DNA from: Gnetum montanum
Taxonomy: Eukaryota; Streptophyta; Gnetopsida; Gnetales; Gnetaceae
Direction: 5' to 3'
DNA: 58,937 nt
Assembly: GCA_015680685.1 (NCBI GenBank)
Contig: MNCI01004738.1
Location: 273,721-332,657, forward strand
The notes below the pieces were generated by a model. It was given only the letters and a program-made list of their open reading frames with translations. It was not told the origin of the DNA and made no database searches. This document shows positions 23,255-36,000 of the stretch, in pieces. Each line of letters begins with the position of its first letter. The first letter of the stretch is position 1. A program made the position numbers and the translations under genes.

Positions 23255-24045
23255 CCAAAATAGGTGACGTGAGAATTATTTTTCCTTATTCATATCCAAC
23301 TCCACCATCCCAGTGATAGCTTTGTTTATAAATTTAAAAATAAAAAAATCAGTACGCTCATTTTCGAATACATGAAACAAAAGTGAACAGAAAAAAAATA
23401 AAAACAAAATTGCTCAATTCAGAAAATTCAATTTCTTGAAGTTGTAAATAGAGTTAAATTTTAAACTGCGTAAAATATAACATTATGTGCTAATGGTGCA
23501 AACTGACTACAGCAATTGGCTGCAGCTGTGAAGATATATCATAAATAAAAGGTGGGGAGATGACCTATGAAAGCTATGAGGCTTGCTTTCTCGGCTGAGC
23601 ATCTAGACTCTGCTCCTTCAGAAAATAAATCCGAAACAAGTGGTGTAATGAATTGTTTTCCCTTGCTTAAATCCAATTCCACCACTCATTGAAAGACTGT
23701 TACCAAAACATAATGAGGATGCTCATTTCAGAATACATGAAACATTTGTGCCACAGAAAGCTAGACTCAACAAAAGTGAAAATAGGGAAAAAATAAAAAT
23801 AAAAATAAAAACAAAATTATTCAATTCTTAAACATCAATTTGTTTAAGATGTAAATAAATTTACACTTATGCAGAGCCTCTAAAGCTGCATAAAAGATAG
23901 CATTACAAGCTAATGGTACAGACAGACTACAGCAATTGGCTGTAGCTGTGAAGATACATCATGAACAAAATGTGGTGAAATACCTATGAGAGTTAAGGGG
24001 CTCTGCTTTCATCAGCTGAGCATCTAGACTCTGCTGCTTCAGAAA
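23255..24045. repeat. Tandem duplication (~390 bp) of the 3' end of the R3H-SUZ gene
   Basis: Two head-to-tail units, about 23255-23640 and 23640-24045, share a series of blocks in the same order: ATCCAAYTCCACCA, CTCATTT with GAATACATGAAACA, AAAAACAAAATT, GACTACAGCAATTGGCTG, GCTGTGAAGATA and GCTGAGCATCTAGACTCTGC. The inner unit abuts the stop codon region of the host gene and is probably its 3' UTR. The outer one is a diverged copy. Borders are approximate. Confidence 0.8.
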
Positions 24046-24068
24046 TGACACACAATCTCCGTGCTATA

Positions 24069-27000
24069 TCAAAGCATAATACCATGTCCAGCTTCAACGG
24101 ATGACATTCTAAGGGGTCTAATTTTAGAATTTGGTCCGTTGGAGCTCCCAGATTTTTTTCTATGTTGTTGCCTACCATAACTGTGTGTATTCCTCAGCTC
24201 CTTCCTTTCGAGAATATCATTTTCCATATCACACAGTGTCACTGAATTTAAGGGAATGGAACTTGAAACAGGACTGTCTATAGTATTGGCCTCTTCGTAA
24301 AGTGAAGATTTTGTTCCACACCCTCGCCAAATTCCCTTTGACTGTCTTTCCTTGCAATTAGAGCTTAAATGTTTTATACCCAGTGCTTGTGCAAACATCC
24401 TTCTTGCAGCTCTGCTAGGATCATTCAGATCATTACTTGAGCTGATCATGGAATTTGTAGATGACCTTTGATCAGGCATCTTAAGAACCTTAATACTGGA
24501 AACGGATTTCTCCACCACAGCATCATGTCCATCATATGCTTCAGATTTCCAAGTAGGTAACACGCATTCTTTCTTTCCCTGAACTTTTGGAACAGTAGTA
24601 GAAATGGAACATTCAGTTTAAGTTAAAGATCAAAAAAACTGGAAATCATACACAATTCAAAATATTATGTCATCAATCTCGGCTGTAGCTACAATACCTT
24701 TCGACCCATGTGGTAAAGGAATGCCCAGCGCCTGTGCAAACATTCTCTTGGCAGCTTCCACAGGAGTGTTGGCAGGACCCGATTTAAGAGGCTGTGCACC
24801 CATGTTAGATGAACATTTCAAACTCTCTTCTTTTACTTTCATGACTTCTTGTGATGGTTCCGTCTTAGCATTTTCATCATACTTTTTATTGAAAATACAG
24901 TGTGTTTTCGGCTTCAGAGCTTCTGTACATGAGGACACTCCTGACCCAGAAACTGATGCTTCTAAAACCCCTCTGGTGTCTTGTAACACACAACGTGTGT
25001 CCCTTCCGTGTGCTAAAGATGATGTTTTATCTAAAACTTTATCTTTTATTTTATCTGTTGAGAATGAGGAATCTAGGCTGAGATACTTGGCTAGCATTCT
25101 CTTTGAAACCATTCCAGGTACCTCTTCTGATTTGTGTGTTCTTGATTTTTTCACAGAAGACATGTTATCAACAACATCATTTGTGATTTTGATGCCCGAG
25201 CATGGACCTTCACTATTCTTGCTTGACTCACAGTTTTGAATTGAGCAATGTGGCATAATTTTCCTTCCCAATGCATGAGCGATCATTCTGCGTGCAACTA
25301 CTGGAACTGACCTAGGCTTAATCTGTTCCTTTGTTTTGTCAATTTCACTACATGAAGCCTTTGAAAAAATCCTTTCCCGTGCAGCCATGTATGCAGCCTC
25401 TCGTTCTTCAAATGACAAAGATGGTACCTGGGTTGTAACTTGCTTAGGCTCTGCATCTGGTACACAAATAACACAAAAAATACATCAGACATAGAAAGGG
25501 TCAATAAACCATGCCGAATTAAAAAAAAAGGTACATATTAATAAATGAATATCCTGAGTGGCAGCATTGACGAACATTCCAAACAAGAGTACATCAAAAC
25601 AAGGTCCAAAACTTGCTAAAGTTCCAAATATTTTCACTCTTTTTTAGGATTGCTCTCACACCTACTATTTGGGCGCCCACCCCCCAAGTCATGAAAATCA
25701 ATCCGTAACTAGCAAGTGTACAGCCATACACTCAGACAATGATTTGGATGAGTTTAGGACACATTTCCACATCAACATAATCTAAAAGGTTTTGAAGGAT
25801 CACTGGTATCTAGTAGATAGTTTTTATGAAACGTCAAGATAAAGTTCAAGATGTATATGATTTTTTTTCTTTTTCAGAAAGTGTTCAGGTTTATATTAAG
25901 TAAAGTCATAAAATATACAAACAAAATTGTGTCCGGGGATGTTCCTCCCCTCCCTCCTCCATCTGCTAAAAAATATATAAGATGACCAACCACTGTGAAC
26001 AGGAAACCAGAGAGGAGCACCCCTACACTTCAGCACACAAAGTCAAAAATGGCAGACACATGGCCACCGGAAAAAAACCATCACAAACAATGACATCAGT
26101 ACATATAGTACCCACATTTCTAAAGGTGCTTTGACAACCTAGTACATTCACAATTGGGATATTCCTAACTGTGAATTGGGATATTCCTAACTGTGAATGA
26201 CCTGCAGTACATCAAAAGCAGCCGCCTGCTGAAATTCCTTAAAAGCAGCCTCCTTATATGCACACTTGGCTGCATCCCCCTTGCCATCTGGATGAAGCTT
26301 AGCCGATGACCGCCTGATGTGTCGATGCGGCGGCAACCAAGAAGTGTTACTATTTATGTCCATAATGACATATGGACATCTTCCATCACGCAGCCACATC
26401 TGAGCATTATGTCCATGCGCCTTATCCTACTACTGCTACAACTACTTTGCCCCCTCCCACTCCTGCTCCTTAGCCAGCAACTCCATCCACTCCTACTCAG
26501 CCCTCTGCTACTCTTCCTATCGTAGCTCTTCCTTGATCTGGACATGCAAATCATCAATCAATGCTGCCCTTGTCGCCACTTTGTGCAACTCGCACTTCCA
26601 TAGAAGCTCCTTCTCCTTTTCAGCAAATTGGGTCTCCAAATGGGTAGTGATCCATTGGAACTCTTCTTCCCATGCACTCCACTTTGCCTCCCACACATGC
26701 CTTTCATCCACCTTGCCCCTTCCACAACCTCCTCCATCACCCGTTGTAACTCTGCAGCCAATCGCAGCTCCAGCTCCTAGCTACTGCGGATAGGAGGAGA
26801 CCTCCCTAGCCCCGCTCTTTCCCCCTCCACCACAGAACCCCACACCTACTCCAGCACAGAAGCATCCCTTTGGGGATTTGGCTGCCTACACGTGTAGACA
26901 ATCCTGCACAGAGCCACAGTCGCAGTCAACAAAACAGCTGGGGTAGCCGCCCACCACAAAGCCAGAATTAACCCCGAGTGGCAACCTTGGCGTTGCCACC

Positions 27001-30000
27001 AAAGCATCACCAAGAAAAATCTCAGCAAATTCATGCCACACCCCAACAACATGCACTTCAACAAGGTGAAATGCATGCTCTACAGCTTCCAAGCATTTCC
27101 GAACTAGACCAAGAAACAATCCACAAGCTCCGCCACTTGTTGCCACAGTAGTGGCAATGTTGACTTTGGCGCCTGGCCACTATTCATTGTTGGGACCATG
27201 CCACTGAAAAAGCCTTCAACATCCTGTAGGCCATGCCCCATAGGAAGCATAGTTTCCCCCATCTTCAGGATTCCCAGGTACTGCACAATCGTAGCCTCCA
27301 TTAGCTCAATTTGAACACCGCCGAAGGTCATAACATCCCTAGTCCAATTGGAGAAAAATTGGCCATCAACCAGCTCAAGGTCTCCCTCCAGCCGAGGGAG
27401 GACCTCAACCCACCCAACACACTCCACCATCCACCAAAGCTCTGGATTTGCCTAATAAGCCATACACAAAGGCTCAAAAGTGGGTGTTACTCCCATTGTG
27501 ACTATAGCCTCCTTCCAAACTCTAATTCCCACAACCATTGCCTACGTCAGCGAAGGAGGCACCACCAACCTGAAAATCATGTTATTCCTGATCTTCCAAA
27601 GCATCCAAAGAACTGTCATCGCCTTAGAATCTCTGTTCAAATTTGCATGAGCCTAAATTGCCACAACCTGCCAAGAGTCCACAACATAAGGGCATTGGTA
27701 TAAAAAGTGTGCAATCATGTCAAGGGTGTCAACACATAATAGACAGCTATCATTAATGTTCAAACTCCTCAAAAGCAGGACAACCTACACCGAAAGAGTC
27801 ACATGTCCTATCAGCTAAATAAAAAAACCTTGAACTTTTCCAACAGCCATCCCTTCAAACATTCCTCCATCTATCAACCCAAGGATATTTAGTCTAAATC
27901 AACTACCACAGTCACGCCCCCAACAAACCTCCCCTCATCATACCCTATGCATGCTTGCAAAGTGTCTGCTAAATCGGTGATACCCGATGATCCACTTCCC
28001 AACATCAATACTTGTCATTCATAATTCTAATCCATTGAGCTGACCCTCATGATCCTATAGATCTGGTTAATTAACCACTAATATCCCAACATTATCTCAT
28101 CTTTAAATTTCAAAACTTCAAGCCCCAGAACTTCCCTTGGTCTAGCTGTAATCTCCCAACATACCAAATGCACACAATTAGCCCCTTCCCCTTCCTTCCC
28201 GAACCCCCCACCTACCCCCCCAAAGACCAAATAAAATTTCTAACCAACTAATCAATCTTCATTATAGTACCAATAGGGGAAGAGGCCACTGAAGCTGTGA
28301 AATGGGCCATGGCAGCTAAAACCACTGTAGCAAGCATCACCCGTCCCTTTCAAGTAAGAAAACGATTTGACCAATGCCCAATCTAGTGTTCCATTTTCTG
28401 TACCATCTTTGACCAAGTTCAATTCCTCCCCCAATCAAAAAGGGGGATACCTAAATAGGAATCCTAAGTAGTACCCTGAAGAATCCCCAACACTTAAGAA
28501 ATTCTACTTCCAACTCTAGCATCAGCATTGAGTAGGTGAAGGGTTGACTTGCCCCTGTTAATTTCTAATCCCACCTCCAAAGCCATTCAACAAAGTGCCT
28601 GGTCAATCACCTGAGCTTGTGGCACTGCCACCCACAAAAGCAGCATAGTGTCATCTACATAATGTTCTACTAAGCACTCTAGCCCAACAATCTCTAATCC
28701 TCTAACTCCTCCTACCTTGCAATATAGCTATAGGGCATCCATTGCTATCATAAAAAGTAAGGGAGATAGCATATCGCCTTGCCTAAGCCCTCTACCAAGG
28801 GAGGAGAACCCCCAAAGTCTACCCCCAATATCGAAACAGTAAGCTCCTGACTCCTACAATTGAATGCACATATTCACAAAACTAGAATTAAATCCCTTTT
28901 GAATCATAATTGTGGAAAGAGACTCCCAATTAACTGTATCATACGCTTTCGTAATGTCCAACTTCAAGCACATTCCAGGAAACCCTGCCTTCCGCATCAA
29001 GTGAAGAACTTCCTGCATCAAAATTACCTAATCTTGTAAGAATCTGCCTCTGATGAAACCTGCCTAATGTTCCCCCACCAACTTTGGCATTAGCAGGACC
29101 AACCACTGGACCAACATTTTTGTGAAAACTCAAAGCAAAACATTGCAAACACCAATCAACCAAAATTGCATAAGATCCATGGGGTTGGGCTGCTTGGGAA
29201 TTAGGACAATCCTACAACAATTAATCTCCTGTCAAACCTACTGCCTCTGTAACATTAGGTTAAAAGCATCCAACACGTTTTGCCCCAACGAATCCTCAAA
29301 AGCCTTGAAAAATTCAATAGTCCAGCCATCCAAACCAAGGGCCTTGTCCACCTTCATCAACGCTATTGCCACATCCAACTCCTATAGTGTGAATGGGGCT
29401 AGTAGTAGTTGGTTCTCATCTTCTCCTAACACTCTTTGCACTTGTATAGAAAGCGGTAATGTGTATCTCTTGCCCCAAATTTTAGCCCAGTAATCATCAA
29501 TCACCTTTGCGATTTCTTAAGGAACCTCAAGAGTGGAGCTATTTTGCACCAAACAAAGCATTTGCTTTGCCTATCCTTTAGATTTGGCAACAACAAAAAA
29601 GAACCTCGTATTCCTATCCCCCTCCCTTAACCAGCGTATTTGAGCCTGTTGCTTCCAATATAATTCTTCTTCCGCTAAGAGATCCTAGAGCTACCTTAGA
29701 ATGAGATCCTCCTCCCTTTCAAGATGCACCCCCAACTCTTGTTGAGCTTGAATATCCACAAGACACCGCTAAAGATCCATCCTGCAAGCCCTAAAGGAGA
29801 ACTTGTCTTCAAGCTTTTTAGACTAGATAGCCCATTTTAGTTGGAGCAAACCTTCCCTAAGAAAATCCTGCAAGTCTCTCCAGTTGGGGTAACATCCCTG
29901 GAACTCCTCCACGAAAGGTCTCAACTAGGGTTTGAGAAACCAGGAACGCTCAGACAAAAAAGGAGGGCAAGGTCTCTTCTTTAGCCTTCCCAAATGGCAG

Positions 30001-33000
30001 ACAATGGAACAATGATTGGACATCTACCTTTCCTTCCCAGAGACCTGGATATCAAGTTGCATCAAAAGGTCTGAGCTCACCCACACTCGATCAATTCTAG
30101 ACAAAACCCAATCTTGTCCCCTCCTATTACTCCATGTGAAACAGCAATCTTTTATCTCCATATCCACCAAGTCATATGATTCCAAAAACAACAAAAACTG
30201 CTAAGTGCCAGGTGGGTTGCTATTATCCTCTCCAAATTTTTCCCAGGGATGTAAACGTTGATTGAAACCTCCAACAATGACCCATCTACATCTATTACTA
30301 TTAGGCACCAACAATGCCACCCACCTCAACTCTAACAATCTAGCTTCCCACACTTGGGCCCCATAAAAATTGGTAACCCAAAGTCCAAATGAAATTATGT
30401 ATACCGTTATACTCCAGATAGAAGAGTCCACCAGGTTAAAAGGAAGCACCTTGTCCTAGTAGGGGCCTATCCCTTGCCACAAAGCCTACATGTGGTAGCC
30501 ATGTGGGTTTCCTTTCCACAAATAGAGTAACCTGCGCCTAGCTACACTGAGCCTGTCTTGTTGACAAACAAATTTTTATATTCCACCACCATCCTCTCTT
30601 ATCCCAATGGAAGCACAAGGACTATCTCCTACACCAAATCTTTGGAAGAAAGAGATCGCTATACACAAAAATGTGCAAAACCCATATGCTCCATGGAGCT
30701 AGTGAACTTGTCAAAAGTAATAGACTCTCCAAAAAAATCAACAAGGGTTTTTAAAACTCAAGCATCCACATCTTCCAAGGAATACCTGAGGTTCAGATCC
30801 ACATGGGCGCTCTAGAAAACAGGTCAGCATCCCGGTGAACATCAAGGCACCATGGCGTTACTGCCAACCCTCACACCCCATAAAACCAAGCGCCCCTCCT
30901 CTCCCCAACAACACCCCACCCCCCAACAACTTCTTGTGAGCAATCTCAAAAAATTAGTATTAACTATAAACAAAGTTGTTCACGTAACAATTGCAACATT
31001 TGATGAAGAGACGAAATGCCAGGAGATGTTAGCTGCCGATAAGAGGAGGTATGACAAATACATGATGTAAGATGTGGTTAACGTGTCAATGAAAAGGTAC
31101 TGCTATCCACAAAGAAGATAAAAAAGATGTCAACAAAAATACAGAAAATTAAAAGAAAACCTAATGAAGAGAGTTCATTCACACAGACTAACGATGTACA
31201 AACTTAAGTGATGAGATGAAGCTCATCAAAAGAAGTACCAGCCTACCAACCCACTCTATGGTCATGAGAAATCTTATGAAGATATTATTTACAAAGTGTT
31301 TATACAGGTCAAAGAAGAAATGTCTATCTTGGTTGGGTAAAGTCTAAATTAGTAAAATACTAAAGTACAATATTTGATTAAGATTTTCAGTAATCCATGC
31401 AGATTCAGTACAAGGTGCAGGAATCTATCTGTTAAAAAATTCCATATGAAGGGATATATGGAGATGATGTCAAAATAGTTGGCATAAGGCTAGGATGATG
31501 ATGATAACATCAGCCAATAAAATTCAGGTGTGCTTAGATTAGTAACTGTACTGCATAAAATGGTGGTGACTAATTAAAAATTATAATCATTTGTCTTAAC
31601 ATCCCATTATTAAACACGGTGGTCAACACTTACAATCAAAACTACAGCATAGTAAAAATCACTTGATGTTAGAGCTAATGCATTGCTTTGATAGTCCTCA
31701 CAGTTGAAGGTTTTACGTCAAAATGTCACTTAATATCTAGGTTACGATGCTGGTCAAAGTCTGCAAACAATAGATGGTATGATGTTGGATTTGTGAGGTA
31801 AGGCCCAAAGTCTGTGACTTCATAATCAGGTCAAAACGTTACTCCAAAGTTCAGGTCTGACAGGTGACTTGGTGTACAAGTCAATATGTTAACCTAGTCT
31901 CGAGGTCTAACAGATCCAACAGATGATTCAATATTTCAGTCAAGACGTTGGCCTAATGTTTATGTTTGACAGATGGCTCAATACTTGAAACAAAAGGTTG
32001 ATCCAATTCAGGGTATAAAAGATTACTTAATATTTAGGTTGAGACATTTGCCCAGGTCTGGGTCGTGGGACTTCACGATGCAGCTTTAAAGAGACATACA
32101 GGGTTCTGAACTTAACTCTGTGATTAATCCCAGAAGCAACAGTTGTCCAATCTGAAATTGAATCAGAATCAATTGGGTTTTTTCCTTTTCTCTTCTGTTA
32201 ACCGCAGCAATCTACAGTTAAATTTTTCCTTTAAAAAATTCGTTACTTCAGATTATAAATTTCAAAGAAATGGAAATAACAACCCCCGCTGAGAAAATTA
32301 GAATAAACCAAAATATTAAAAAACTGGTATTTTAAAAAAATCATTCATTTAACCAATTTGATTTGCAATTTTACTGATTTTATTCTCCAAGTTTTATCAT
32401 CCAATAAATCCAGGAGGTCTCCCATTTGCCAATCCAGTTTACTTGTTTAAACTATACTATTATCTCATCTCTTTTCTTTTTCTATATTACTCATTATATA
32501 TTGTCATTGTACGCACAAGGAAATAGCTGATGGATTCTTCAATTATGACATTACCCGTTATTGCGATAACATGTAATTACCAATCTTATTGGACTTTTTT
32601 TCAACCTATATTAGCACCTCTCTTATTATTAGCATTACAAATTTTCAATGAAAATCCTCTATTAGCAACACTTATGACCAGTGGTCAGCTAGTCATTAGG
32701 CTTGATATTATTTTGTCTAATGCATTCTATAAAGCCTGAGCATATTTGGGTTGTCAGTGACTAAAAATGTCAAAGCAAATGTGTCCTCGATACCTTGGGG
32801 TAAGCCCAAAGAAAGCGAGAGACTGAACTACTGAGGTTGGGTTGGCGAAAGACATGACCACAAATTTGATTTTTGAAACCCGAGCTCCCCAAGCATTCAA
32901 AATATCATATTTTAATAATGCATGATAAAAGTTGAGATGTCAAGAGTTAAGTTATAATTGCTTAATAAATAACTGAACTGAATTGAAGTTAAATTCTATA

Positions 33001-36000
33001 CAGGCCCAAAGAATTTGTCAAACAAGTTATCTTGCACCAAATACATCCATAGCAATAAATCTTGAATATAACAAATGTATCCAATATTCATGTAGTTTAA
33101 ACACTTCTTCTATATAATGACCTAGAATAAGCATTAGTAGCTTAAATAATTCATACAAGGTTATACTTGACATTTGTCATTTTCTTGTGAAGAAATCTAT
33201 TCCACAGCATTCTAATAATATATGTTATTCATCTTCTACCACTTGTAGTAGACAAAATTAGCATATTCTATCATCATATTAAGCATTATTCCATCTTCCA
33301 GTTTCAACTCAAAGGTGATGTGATTCCATTTTTATGCTACTAACTAACATTCACAGGGATATATGAATAGCTACATACAAATAAAATTGAAACTTTGTTT
33401 AAAATTTTGCTTCATTTTGCTATCTATCCATCCAAAGATTTCTCTTTAACTTTGCAAGCTTCTTTTGAGTTCATTGTTGCATTTAAGTTTTCAACACCCT
33501 ATTTCTATAGCCACAATTTTCTTTCCTTGCTGTTAAGGTTTCTGATGATTTTTCGTGACATATTATTGCCATGTTCCTTATTCTGATAGAATGGAAAGAA
33601 TTGATACATTGCCTCAACTTCCCATGGTAACATATTACCTCCTAATAAACATATTGCATATGGAACTTGAGTTTTGATCTTAAATTCATCCAACATGAAC
33701 TATTTTTAATGTTTTTTAATTTTTTCCAAGATCTTGTGCATGAAATAATCAGCTTCACAATCCAATGCATTGTGTGAAATCAAAGATCAATTTGGAAGAC
33801 GTCTTAGATACATATGTGGGCAAGCCAAATAAGACAAGCTAATAATTCAAGGGCAGACCCGTAATCCAATTAGGCCATTTGTGAACAAGGTGAGAGATGA
33901 ACTAAGACAAGCTATTTAAAACATGATTTAGGTTGTTAAGTTGCATTTTACAAATTATAAAATCATGATGAAGTGATCAAAGTACTATTTTACTTTCAAT
34001 TTGGATACAGAAATGATGAGGAAACCACAATGTAATATAATAGAACTAAAAAATTTACTTTTGCCTTTTGCATGTTATTTCTCAGCTTCATTGTGCACCG
34101 AGTAAGCTACCATCGTTTTGGCTTATTTTGTAATATTATAACTTTGTAGATATGATAATTGTGTGATCACTCCATGCTTTATTGTATTCTTAAGTTCTTT
34201 CAGCATGATAGTGCAATTAGTGTCTTTGAACGCATACACTCCAAAAAGCGTTACTGGTTAACAGCTTAGGGACTACATAATTTAGCCTTTGTCCATTATA
34301 ACCTGAAACCTGATTTAAAAGAGCTAGGGAGCATAAACCAAGAAGAGATGTAGAGGACATTATCCACCCTTGCCTGCTACAGAGTGCGTTGAGAACAAGT
34401 TTATTGTTACGGATGACAATGTTCAGGCTGCTCGTATCATAGTTAAAAAATGCAGATCAGAATCACAATCTAGACGATTCCAGATCACAATCTCAAAGAA
34501 AACATTCTGAATTGGATCAGAATTATGATCTAGAATGGACTGTGATCCATGGAAATAAGCACAATCCAGAAGCATGATTCCAATCGTGATCTCCAATGAT
34601 TCCACAATTACATGATAACATGTGAAAAAAATTGCAGCCGTGTGGTGCAATGGTAGTACAAATGCAAAATGCAGTAGCTGACATAGCCAACACACTGTAT
34701 ATACCATCAGCATTGTTATTGAATGTGCTCTCTGATGGCATCAGTGCTCTCAAATGAAAAATACAGATTTTTAAGACAAAAAGAGAAATTCCATTTCTAT
34801 TAAGGATTGCAAAAGAAAAAAATGTTGCACCTAAGTTCAGCTAAAACATTGAAAGTTAGACTTTTTTTTTTTTAATTAATAACAGCATTTTGACTTCATC
34901 TAAACGTGAGAACTGCCAAAACATTAACATTACAGGTAGAAATTTTTAAAATGCACAATTTTGCAACAGACAGACATACTATAACCATATTTACAATATT
35001 CTAATATTTTGCTGTAAACCTAAAACTGTGTTGTTTAATGTTTCCTTATGTGCTTGTTTCTTGAAAAATATTTAAAATATTTATTTTAAACTGTTTCTTA
35101 ATTATATGATTTCAAGCAACCCAGACCCAAAATTTTTTGCCTAAAAAGGTAATCTGTGATCCAATCTGCATTTTCAAACTATATATCCTACAGATCATTA
35201 CAATGAGATCCCATAATGCTTAGCTCCTATTTAAGGTTGTGATTTAGTAGAAGGATTATCTACACGAGCAACATCATAGTATATTCCTCCTACTTGGCAT
35301 CACGATGACAAGTAGATGTCTTAACACACACAAAGAGCTGACACAAGTTGAAAGTATAACTCAATGTTAATGATTAACTAATATTGCAAGAGAAATAAAA
35401 AATGTTAAAGTTAAAAGGATTTGACATGGGTGGCTGAATTTGTTAAGGGTGAAAATACATTTAGTTAAGGCAGATAGCATGAAAACCATCCAAATGCTAA
35501 GTTAAGAATAAAATTCATTGTAATTTTGTCCAGTTAAATCCTACCAGGTCAAAATATCTATTTCTAAAAACTTAAAAAATGCTCCCGCTGAATGTTCATT
35601 AGGCCAGATAAACAGGGGTTTTAAACAATCGCTATAAAACAAAAATGAAAACCAAATTTCAAATTTTAATAAAATTCCTATATGAATATAAAATATATAC
35701 CTGGCAATGCCTCCCGTTTCAATAACTTGCAAGGAACCTCTAAGCATCTTTCACCATTATGCCAGTTTAGCACATCACTAACCAGTATGGGAGGTCTGAT
35801 GAAAACAAGCATCAAGTAAACAGTGCACATCAAAGATAAAGCTTTGAACAAAGTAAGAAAATCCAATTTCTTTAATTTAGTGTTTTGTAGTGCTCATCTA
35901 AAGCAGACTGGCTAAAGAAAATGCACTTGAAAATTTTATTAAATTGAACAATACTTCAATAGTTGATAAAGGCCAAAAATTACAGAATAGCATAATGGAC

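Noticed and set aside
23993-24178. Alternative last exon frame (ends ...AAESRCSADESRAP)
   Set aside because: It overlaps the coding end in another frame and would need an extra splice event not visible here; kept only as a remark in the 3' duplication finding.
24667-25239. 190-codon plus-strand open frame
   Set aside because: It is the antisense of exon 6 of the R3H-SUZ gene; the minus frame has domains and splice sites, this one has none.
30852-31070. Plus-strand frame rich in Pro, Ser and Gln
   Set aside because: It is antisense to or beside the 5' end of the LINE and shows no recognisable motif.
32530-32739. Hydrophobic 69-codon plus-strand frame in intron 5
   Set aside because: AT-rich low-complexity composition explains the Leu/Phe/Ile content; no start context, splice signals or family match.
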